Positions 58,148-64,000 of a DNA stretch of 64,000 nt are shown here, piece after piece. The DNA comes from Stenotrophomonas indicatrix (lineage in GTDB: Bacteria > Pseudomonadota > Gammaproteobacteria > Xanthomonadales > Xanthomonadaceae). The position numbers were made by a program, and so were the translations under genes. Position 1 is the first letter of the stretch, and each line of letters starts with the position of its first letter. The notes under the pieces are model-generated. The model saw nothing but the letters and a program-made list of their open reading frames with translations. It was not told where the DNA came from and did no database searches. The stretch lies in contig CP168152.1 in NCBI GenBank assembly GCA_041545745.1, positions 4,214,001 to 4,278,000 on the forward strand. Reading direction: 5' to 3'.

Positions 58148-59230
58148 ATGACGGTTGCCGCTGAGTTCAAGATCGAATACCTGCAGTATCTGGACACGGA
58201 CGGCACGCTCGTCCGCGATGACCTGCCCGAAGCCCTGCGCGACCCGCGCGCCTTGCTGCCGATGTTCAAGCAGATGCTGTTCGTGCGTGTGTTCGACGGC
58301 AAGTCGATCGCGCTGCAGCGCACCGGCAAGCTGGGCACCTACGCGGCCTGCCTCGGCCACGAAGCCGCGCATGTGGGCATCGGCGCCTCAATGCAGAAGG
58401 ACGACGTGTTCGCACCGTCCTACCGCGAATACGGCGCGATGTTCATGCGGGGCGTGCGCCCGCACGACGTGCTGATGTACTGGGGCGGCGACGAGCGCGG
58501 CAACGACTACGGCGGTAATGCGGCCAAGGACTTCCCGTTCTGCGTGCCGATTTCCACCCAGTGCCTGCACGCCGCAGGCGCTGCGCTGAAGTTCAAGCTC
58601 AACAAGGAACCGCAGATCGCGGTGGCCGTGTGCGGCGACGGTGGCAGTTCCAAGACCGACTTCTACGCGGCACTGAATTCGGCCGGTGCCTACAAGCTGC
58701 CGCTGATCCTGTGCATCGTCAACAACGGCTGGGCCATCTCGGTCCCGCGTTCGGCCCAGACCGGTGCCGAGACGCTGGCACAGAAGGGCCTGGCCGGCGG
58801 CCTGCACTGCCTGCAGGTGGACGGCAACGATCTGATCGCGGTGATGGCCGCCATGCTGCAGGCGCGCGAACGTGCGCTGGCCGGCGACGGTGGCACCGTG
58901 CTGGAACTGATGACCTATCGCCTGTCCGATCACACCACCGCTGATGACGCGCGCCGCTACCGCGACGACGCCGAAGTGAAGGATGCCTGGCAGCGCGAGC
59001 CGATGCTGCGCCTGCGCAAGTACTTGACCAACGCCGGTGTCTGGAGCGAGGAAGAAGAAGCCGCCTGGACCGCCGAGTGCGGCAAGCGCGTGGACGAGGA
59101 AGTGAACCTGTACCTCAACACGCCGGTGCAGCCGGTCGAGGCGATGTTCGATTTCCTCTATGCCGACCCGCCGCAGGACCTGCTGGCCCAGCGCGCCCAG
59201 GCGATCGCCCTGGAGCAGCGCCATGGATGA
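58148..59230 (+). CDS. 2-oxoacid dehydrogenase E1 component, alpha subunit
   Basis: 360 residues from 58148 (MTVAAEFKIEYLQYLDTDGT). Thiamine-diphosphate binding is shown by VCGDGGSSKTDFYAALNSAG (about 164-183) and PLILCIVNNGWAISVP (GDG-x25-NN motif). The GTYAACLGHEAAHVG and DHTTADDARRYR segments are typical for E1-alpha of branched-chain or pyruvate dehydrogenases. Xanthomonad annotation often calls this a pyruvate dehydrogenase; branched-chain specificity cannot be excluded. First gene of E1a-E1b-SH3-E2. Confidence 0.9.
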   Translation: MTVAAEFKIEYLQYLDTDGTLVRDDLPEALRDPRALLPMFKQMLFVRVFDGKSIALQRTGKLGTYAACLGHEAAHVGIGASMQKDDVFAPSYREYGAMFMRGVRPHDVLMYWGGDERGNDYGGNAAKDFPFCVPISTQCLHAAGAALKFKLNKEPQIAVAVCGDGGSSKTDFYAALNSAGAYKLPLILCIVNNGWAISVPRSAQTGAETLAQKGLAGGLHCLQVDGNDLIAVMAAMLQARERALAGDGGTVLELMTYRLSDHTTADDARRYRDDAEVKDAWQREPMLRLRKYLTNAGVWSEEEEAAWTAECGKRVDEEVNLYLNTPVQPVEAMFDFLYADPPQDLLAQRAQAIALEQRHG

Positions 59231-59303
59231 GATCAAGAGCGGCGCGTCCAGCGCGCACACCAACGCCGCCGACAGCGCTGCCGTCGCGCGCGGAGAACAG
59301 AAC

Positions 59304-60290
59304 ATGACCGACACCCCGATCACCCTCATCGAAGCCATCACCCAGGCACTGGCCTGGGAGCTGGAGCACGACAAGTCGGTGCTGGTGCTGGGCGAAGACG
59401 TGGGCGTCAACGGCGGCGTGTTCCGCGCCACCGCAGGCCTGCAGCAGCGCTTCGGCGCCGACCGCATCCTCGACACCCCGCTGGATGAAACCACCATCGC
59501 CGGCCTCACCATCGGCCTGGCCGCACAGGGCATGAAGCCGGTGGCCGAAGCCCAGTTCGATGGCTTCATGTACCCGATGGTCGACCACATCATCTGCCAC
59601 GCCGCGCGCCTGCGTTACCGCACCCGTGGCCGCCTGCACTGCCCGATGGTGCTGCGCGTGCCGTGGGGTGGTGGCATCCGTGCGCCGGAACACCACAGCG
59701 AAGCCAACGAAGCGATCTTCACCAACGTGCCGGGCCTGCGCGTGGTGCTGCCGTCCTCGCCGCAGCGCGCCTATGGCCTGCTGCTGGCCGCGATCCGCGA
59801 GCCGGATCCGGTGATCTACATGGAGCCCAAGCGCATCTATCGCCAGTACAAGGAAGTGGTCGTCAACGACGGCGAAGCCTTGCCGCTGGACGTGTGCTTC
59901 GTGCTGCGCGATGGCACCGACGTGACCCTGGTGACCTGGGGCGCGCAGGTGAAGGAAGCGCTGGAAGCGGCCGACAAGCTGGCCGGCGAAGGCATCAGTG
60001 CCGAAGTCATCGATGTGGCCACGCTGCGTCCGCTGGACTTCGCCACCATCGCCGAGTCGGTGGCCAAGACCGGCCGCTGCGTGATCGTGCAGGAGGCCCC
60101 GAAGACCGCGGGCTTCGGCGCGGAAATCGCCGCACGCCTGGCCGAGGAATCGCTGTACGACCTGCTGGCTCCGGTCGAGCGCGTTACCGGCTACGACACC
60201 CACATTCCGCTGTTCCGCCTGGAGATGAAGTATCTGCCGAGCGTGGAGCGGATCGTGGCGGCGGCCAAGCGCGCGGTGGCGGCAGGCTGA
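59304..60290 (+). CDS. 2-oxoacid dehydrogenase E1 component, beta subunit
   Basis: 328 residues from 59304 (MTDTPITLIEAITQALAWEL), with GGAG upstream; an in-frame ATG at 59223, overlapping the E1-alpha end, would add a 27-residue Ala/Ser-rich tail that looks untranslated. Contains VLGEDVGVNGGVFRATAGLQ, DTPLDETTIAGLTIGLAAQG (TPP-contacting), EAQFDGFMYPMVDHI and GWGAQVKE-like WGAQVKEALEAADK. The C-terminal domain closes with RLEMKYLPSVERIVAAAKR. Pairs with E1-alpha as a heterotetramer. Confidence 0.92.
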   Translation: MTDTPITLIEAITQALAWELEHDKSVLVLGEDVGVNGGVFRATAGLQQRFGADRILDTPLDETTIAGLTIGLAAQGMKPVAEAQFDGFMYPMVDHIICHAARLRYRTRGRLHCPMVLRVPWGGGIRAPEHHSEANEAIFTNVPGLRVVLPSSPQRAYGLLLAAIREPDPVIYMEPKRIYRQYKEVVVNDGEALPLDVCFVLRDGTDVTLVTWGAQVKEALEAADKLAGEGISAEVIDVATLRPLDFATIAESVAKTGRCVIVQEAPKTAGFGAEIAARLAEESLYDLLAPVERVTGYDTHIPLFRLEMKYLPSVERIVAAAKRAVAAG

Positions 60291-60291
60291 C

Positions 60292-60645
60292 ATGCGGGCC
60301 CGCCTTCTCGGGGCTTACCGCAGCCAGTATCCCAACCCGCTCCGGTTCCGCACCGGCCAGATCGTCGAAGTAGGCGTACGTGACGAGGAATGGCCGGCGT
60401 TTGCCTGGGTGCGCACCAGTGATGGGCGCGCCGGATGGGCACCGGTAGCGTGGTTGCAGCTGTTGGACGATGGTCGCGCAGAAGCCCTGCGCGACTATGA
60501 CGCCCGCGAGCTGGATGTGGAGAACGGTGAGATGGTCAAGCTTCATCACGAACACGGCGGGTGGTGGTGGTCCGAGCGCGCCAATGGCGCGACGGGCTGG
60601 TTGCCTGCCCGCGAACTGGAACTGCTGGAAGAGAACTGCAAATGA
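60292..60645 (+). CDS. SH3-domain protein inside the E1/E2 operon
   Basis: 117 residues, MRARLLGAYRSQYPNPLRFR. Two SH3-like folds in tandem: first around GQIVEVGVRDEEWPAFAWVR..GRAGWAPVAWLQLL (about 22-58), second around DYDARELDVENGEMVKLHHE..GGWWWSERANGATGWLP (about 67-108; cited in parts). One base after the E1-beta stop; its end overlaps the E2 ATG by four bases. No known role in 2-oxoacid dehydrogenase complexes; could help assembly or membrane contact. Confidence 0.82.
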   Translation: MRARLLGAYRSQYPNPLRFRTGQIVEVGVRDEEWPAFAWVRTSDGRAGWAPVAWLQLLDDGRAEALRDYDARELDVENGEMVKLHHEHGGWWWSERANGATGWLPARELELLEENCK

Positions 60646-62036
60646 GCCAGACCAAGAACTTCAACCTGCCCGACCTGGGCGAAGGCCTGCCGGACGCGAC
60701 CATCGTCGAGTGGTTCGTCAAGGAAGGCGATGTGATCAAGCTGGACGAGCCGCTGGTCTCGATGGAAACCGCCAAGGCCGTCGTCGAAGTGCCCTCGCCG
60801 TTCTCTGGCACGGTGCTGAAGTTGTCCGGCGCTGCCGGCGACATCATCCCGACCGGCGCGGTGCTGGCCAGCTTCGCGCTGGACCCGAACCTGCCGCAGC
60901 GCGCTGACGGCCAGGACACCGGCCACAGCCACGGCCATGCCGCTCCGGCGGCTCCGGCCGCACCGACGCCGCCGCCGCTGCCGACCGCAGCCGCCCCGGT
61001 AGCTGCTGAAGAAGCCAAGCCGGCCGCCGCCGAGCGTGATGACGCCGGCACCGTGGTCGGCGCGATGCAGAGCTCCAATGCGGTGCATGCCGAACAGGCG
61101 CTGGCCGTTGGCGGCGTCAAGGCCGTACCGGCCGTGCGTGCCACCGCGCGCAAGCTGGGCGTGGACCTGAGCCGCGTGCGTGCCACCGGCACCGATGGCG
61201 CGGTGACCATGGCCGACGTCAAGCAGGCCGCCGCCGACGGCAGCGCGAAGATCGGCGCGGCACCGGCAGCGGTTGCTGCACCGGCGGCTGCCGCACCGGC
61301 TCCGGCGCAGGTGGCCGCGCCGGTACAGTCCGACGCACGCACCCCGCTGTCTGCCGCTGGCAAGCCGATGCGCACCCAGCCGCCGGGCGTGGTTGCCAAG
61401 GGCCAGCCGGAGCCGCTGAAGGGCGTGCGCCGCAACATGGCGCGTGTCATGGCCGATGCGCACAGCAAGGTCGTGCCAACCACGCTGAACGACGACGCCG
61501 ACATCCACGCTTGGCTGCCGGGCAACGACGTCACCGCCCGCCTGGTGCGCTCGATCGTGGTCGCCGCGCAGAAGGTGCCGGCGATGAACGCCTGGTTCGA
61601 CGGTGAAGCGCTGACCCGCACCCTGCATGCGCAGGTCGACATCGGCATTGCCGTGGATACCGACGACGGCCTGTTCGTGCCGGCCCTGCGGAATGCCGAC
61701 ATGCTCGACGCACGGGGCATCCGCGAAGGCGTGAACCGTCTGCGCGAGCAGGTGGAAGCGCGTTCGATCGCTGCCTCGGAACTGAGCGGCTATACCATCT
61801 CGCTGTCCAACTTCGGCATGTTCGCCGGCCGCTACGCGACCCCGGTCGTGGTGCCGCCGTGCGTGGCCATCGTCGGTGCCGGCCGTGCCCGCCACCAGAT
61901 GACCCCGGTGATGGGCGGCGTGGAAGCGCACAAGGTCATTCCGCTGTCGGTGACGTTCGACCACCGCGCCGCCACCGGCGGTGAAGCGGCCCGCTTCCTG
62001 CGCGCGATGATGGACGATCTGGCGCTGGCCAGCTGA
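60642..62036 (+). CDS. 2-oxoacid dehydrogenase E2 (dihydrolipoamide acyltransferase)
   Basis: 464 residues from 60642 (MSQTKNFNLPDLGEGLPDAT). One lipoyl domain with Lys45 in SMETAKAVVEV, an Ala/Pro linker (about 90-125), an E3/E1-binding peripheral domain (about 155-195: VPAVRATARKLGVDLSRVRA), another Ala/Pro linker, and the catalytic core (about 250-464). The active-site segment is FDHRAATGGEAARFL: His441 is present but the canonical Asp of DHRxxDG is Thr445. Several such TGG-type E2s exist, but the change is worth noting. The E3 gene is not adjacent. Confidence 0.92.
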   Translation: MSQTKNFNLPDLGEGLPDATIVEWFVKEGDVIKLDEPLVSMETAKAVVEVPSPFSGTVLKLSGAAGDIIPTGAVLASFALDPNLPQRADGQDTGHSHGHAAPAAPAAPTPPPLPTAAAPVAAEEAKPAAAERDDAGTVVGAMQSSNAVHAEQALAVGGVKAVPAVRATARKLGVDLSRVRATGTDGAVTMADVKQAAADGSAKIGAAPAAVAAPAAAAPAPAQVAAPVQSDARTPLSAAGKPMRTQPPGVVAKGQPEPLKGVRRNMARVMADAHSKVVPTTLNDDADIHAWLPGNDVTARLVRSIVVAAQKVPAMNAWFDGEALTRTLHAQVDIGIAVDTDDGLFVPALRNADMLDARGIREGVNRLREQVEARSIAASELSGYTISLSNFGMFAGRYATPVVVPPCVAIVGAGRARHQMTPVMGGVEAHKVIPLSVTFDHRAATGGEAARFLRAMMDDLALAS

Positions 62037-62066
62037 TCGGGTGGGTGCCATCGACGAACTGATCGG

Positions 62067-62089
62067 TGGGTGCCAACCTTGGTTGGCAC
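62067..62089. repeat. GTGCCAACC REP
   Basis: GGTGGGTGCCAACCTTGGTT with GGCAC mirror, 30 bases after the E2 stop. Confidence 0.7.
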
Positions 62090-62098
62090 ATGAATAGA

Positions 62099-62127
62099 AA
62101 ACGCCGGGCATTGCCCGGCGTTTTTTT
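62099..62127. terminator. Bidirectional terminator between E2 and VOC genes
   Basis: AAACGCCGGGCA-TTGCCCGGCGTTTTTTT; A-run and T-run at both ends, suiting two convergent genes. Confidence 0.88.
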
Positions 62128-62143
62128 ACGCACGGGGCGACGA

Positions 62144-62530
62144 TCAATCGCGTGCAACCATGCCCTCGGCGCGGCTGTAGACACGCAGGCGGTGACCATC
62201 GGGGTCGACACCGACGAAGGTGTGGCCGAATTCCAGCGTTACCGGCGCCTGGGTGATGCGCACGCCAAGCCCGCGCCACTCGTCGTGCATGCGCTGCACC
62301 GTTGCTGCATCTGCCACCACCATCGCCAGTTCAGCGGCGCCGGCCTGCGCATCCACTGGCGGCTGCACGTCATCGCGCTGCCACAGGCCGAGCGCGGCGC
62401 CATCGCCGAGCAGGAACAGGGCAAAGCCGGGCGACTGTTCGACCGGTGCCGTGCCGAGGATGCCGCGGTAGAAGGTGGCGCTGGTGGCAACGTCGCGCAC
62501 GTACTGCAGCAGGGTGCTTGGCTTGAACAT
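62144..62530 (-). CDS. VOC family protein (glyoxalase/bleomycin resistance type)
   Basis: 128 residues from 62530 (MFKPSTLLQYVRDVATSATF). One beta-alpha-beta-beta-beta module pair: YVRDVATSATFYRGILGTAP at the start, and TLEFGHTFVGVDPDGHRLRVY near the end, giving His and acidic candidates for metal. Dimer expected. Substrate unknown; may be a dioxygenase, isomerase or drug-binding protein. Confidence 0.85.
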   Translation of the reverse strand: MFKPSTLLQYVRDVATSATFYRGILGTAPVEQSPGFALFLLGDGAALGLWQRDDVQPPVDAQAGAAELAMVVADAATVQRMHDEWRGLGVRITQAPVTLEFGHTFVGVDPDGHRLRVYSRAEGMVARD

Positions 62531-62631
62531 GGGAAAGCTCCGTGGTTGGGAGCGGTCATGGTGGCCCTGCCCTGCTGACAGATCCTGTCAGCAGCGTCGA
62601 ACCTGCTCTGCTGCTGGTGCTCTGGCCCTGG

Positions 62632-62754
62632 TAGATGTCGAGCTTGCTCGACTGCTCTCCGCGAGCAGCAAGAGCAGTCGAGCAAGCTCGACATCTACCA
62701 AGAGCAAAGAGCAGAGAGCAAAAGCGGTCGAGCAGGCTCGACCTCTACCAAAAC
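62632..62754. repeat. Cluster of TCGAGC-stem REPs with GTAG tags
   Basis: GTAGATGTCGAGCTTGCTCGAC (62632-62653, cited as GTAGATGTCGAGCTTGCT), its mirror CAGTCGAGCAAGCTCGACAT with CTAC tag (62675-62698), and a third copy GGTCGAGCAGGCTCGACCTC with CTAC tag (62727-62750). Between them are short GAGCA-rich direct repeats. The first two fold as one long stem. Confidence 0.85.
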
Positions 62755-62761
62755 GGATACG

Positions 62762-63469
62762 TCACGAACGGTCCAGCCAGTCCGGAGCGATGCCCTGCGC
62801 CTTCTGCCAGCGCCGCAGCAAGGTGGCGCGCGGCACAAGATAATGATCCGGCAGTGCACGCACACGGCGGATGCGATCCAGGCGGAAATGACGGAAGTCC
62901 TCGCGGCCCTCGCACCACGCCGCCAGCATGGGCACTTCATCGAAGTACCCCAGTGCGAACGGCCAGACCACGCGCTCGCTGCGCCGTCCCTGCGCATCTT
63001 CATAGGCGAACTGCAGCCGCTGCTGCGTGCCCACCGCTTCGCGCACGGCCTGCAGGCGCGCCGGTGGCACGGTAGCCGCCGTACGCGACGGGCCCACGCG
63101 CAAGCCGCTGTCACGCAGCGCCTCGCGTCGCGCCGCCGGCAGCACGTGCGCGATGCGCGCCAACGCATCACGCGCGGCCTCGGCCAGCGCCGGCTCGGTG
63201 CGTGCCGCCACCCAGCGCAGGCCCAGCACCAGGGCGTCGATCTCGGCCGGTGGCAAGGTCAGCGGCGGCAGCACATCGCCCGGTTCCAGCTGGTAGCCGA
63301 CACCGGCTTCCCCGCGCAGGTCGGCGCCCTGCTCGCGCAGCGTTTCAATATCGCGGTAGAGCGTACGCAGGCTGATGCCCAGTTCCTCGGCCAGCGCCTG
63401 CCCGGCCACTGGACGGCGGTGGCGGCGCAGCACCTGCAGCAGCTGGTTCAGGCGTAGCGCGCGGGACAT
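62762..63469 (-). CDS. YafY-type transcriptional regulator (HTH_11 + WYL)
   Basis: 235 residues from 63469 (MSRALRLNQLLQVLRRHRRP). N-terminal HTH_11 domain (about 3-58: ELGISLRTLYRDIETLREQG), then a WYL domain (about 130-230) with RRSERVVWPFALGYFDEVPM and WCEGREDFRHFRLDRIRRVR. Such regulators bind small molecules or nucleic acids through WYL; some act in DNA-damage or defence control. Its start overlaps the stop of the next gene upstream by one base. Confidence 0.9.
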   Translation of the reverse strand: MSRALRLNQLLQVLRRHRRPVAGQALAEELGISLRTLYRDIETLREQGADLRGEAGVGYQLEPGDVLPPLTLPPAEIDALVLGLRWVAARTEPALAEAARDALARIAHVLPAARREALRDSGLRVGPSRTAATVPPARLQAVREAVGTQQRLQFAYEDAQGRRSERVVWPFALGYFDEVPMLAAWCEGREDFRHFRLDRIRRVRALPDHYLVPRATLLRRWQKAQGIAPDWLDRS

Positions 63470-64000
63470 CAGCCGACCAGATCGCGCGACGGCACCACGT
63501 GCTCGCCCGGCTTTGCCGCCAGCACCGCGTCCACCAGCGCGTGCGCAATCTCCGGTGCCGGATTGATCCGCCAAGCGCGTGGCAACACCGGCCCCAGCAC
63601 GCCCAGTGCCTGCAGCGCGAAGTGTTCGCCACGGCGGACCGCCTGCCGCTCACCGCCGATCAGCCCCGGCCGCACCAGCGTCAGCGACGGGAACCGCAAC
63701 GCGCGCAGGTCGCGCTCCAGCTCGCCTTTGACCCGGCTGTAGAAGATCGACGAACGCGGGTTGGCGCCTGCGGCCGAGTTCAGCGCGAAGGCCTGGGCAC
63801 CCTGCGCGAGGGCCAAGCGGGCGAAGGCCAGCGGATAGTCGTGGTCGATGCGATGGAACGCCTCGCGGCTGCCGGCCTGGGCGATGGTGCTGCCCAGGGC
63901 GCAGATCACCGCGTCCATCCGGGCCCAGTCCGGCGCATCGGGCAGCCGGGCGAAGTCGAGCACCGGGTTGTGCAGTTTCCCGTGCGGCGCAGCCAGCGAG
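63469..64000 (-). CDS. NAD(P)H-binding oxidoreductase-like protein (5' truncated)
   Basis: At least 176 residues; the frame runs off the window edge at 64000, so the glycine-rich cofactor loop is not visible. Visible parts: MDAVICALGSTIAQAGSREA, FALNSAAGANPRSSIFYSRV with YSRVK (Tyr and Lys), and LTLVRPGLIGGERQAVRRGE. These fit the atypical SDR family of the YbjT/HTATIP2 type. Translationally coupled to the YafY-type gene downstream. Confidence 0.82.
   Translation of the reverse strand, partial: SLAAPHGKLHNPVLDFARLPDAPDWARMDAVICALGSTIAQAGSREAFHRIDHDYPLAFARLALAQGAQAFALNSAAGANPRSSIFYSRVKGELERDLRALRFPSLTLVRPGLIGGERQAVRRGEHFALQALGVLGPVLPRAWRINPAPEIAHALVDAVLAAKPGEHVVPSRDLVG

Overview
The window is a GC-rich chromosomal segment from a gammaproteobacterium of the Xanthomonadaceae, most likely the Stenotrophomonas maltophilia complex. 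This rests on several things seen here: dozens of short GTAG-tagged palindromes of the S. maltophilia REP (SMAG) type, a Clp-type CRP protein very close to the xanthomonad regulator, a protein with the C-terminal XVIPCD signal of xanthomonad type IV secretion effectors, and a largely housekeeping gene set. Identifications come from reading translations and motifs; no database search was run.

Layout. 1-9.9 kb: 3' end of an MdtC/MuxC-like RND efflux pump, a TonB-dependent siderophore receptor behind a promoter with a Fur-box-like dyad, a YccS-type FUSC membrane protein, an SDR oxidoreductase, an MFS/PlsC fusion, and a small membrane-protein cluster (two CD225-family proteins plus DUF2752). 9.9-10.3 kb is non-coding and carries two long inverted repeats around REPs. 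10.3-14 kb (minus): ampE, nudC, erpA, a bactofilin and a DUF6776 protein. 14.2-19 kb (plus): a DUF4126 protein, then a REC-GGDEF-EAL protein with degenerate output domains coupled to a hybrid histidine kinase. 19-25 kb: bacterioferritin, bfd (promoter overlapped by a Fur-like site), rppH, tRNA-Met and tRNA-Gln, rpsI-rplM, coq7, a Gdx-type SMR exporter, speD and clp.

25-31.6 kb: a TSUP exporter and the tryptophan cluster trpE-SIMPL-trpG-trpD-trpC-HAD (minus). 31.7-35.1 kb: an accessory pair, a lipase-like XVIPCD effector (minus) and a divergent ankyrin-repeat lipoprotein (plus) that looks like its immunity protein. 35-39.6 kb: yegS-like kinase, a candidate GGA-rich small RNA ending at an orphan terminator, a GNAT acetyltransferase, rpe, a J-domain protein, purC and an Mpo1-like protein. 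39.9-45.8 kb: a six-gene Mrp cation/proton antiporter operon with fused A and B subunits.

45.8-64 kb: a CaCA antiporter, a lipoprotein and a conserved hypothetical; the homogentisate pathway (hppD-hmgA) facing a divergent MarR regulator, with a dyad placed between the hppD -35 and -10 boxes; a non-coding stretch holding a MITE-like palindrome; a small ORF and a DUF1016/PDDEXK nuclease; a membrane protein, a thioredoxin-like lipoprotein, a POT peptide transporter and kynA; a 2-oxoacid dehydrogenase operon (E1 alpha, E1 beta, an SH3 protein, E2); and a VOC protein, a YafY/WYL regulator and the end of an NAD(P)H-binding protein cut by the window edge.

Functional links visible here: tryptophan synthesis and catabolism (trp cluster, kynA), tyrosine catabolism (hppD-hmgA), iron homeostasis (receptor, bfr/bfd, erpA), envelope functions and efflux, and interbacterial competition (effector pair).
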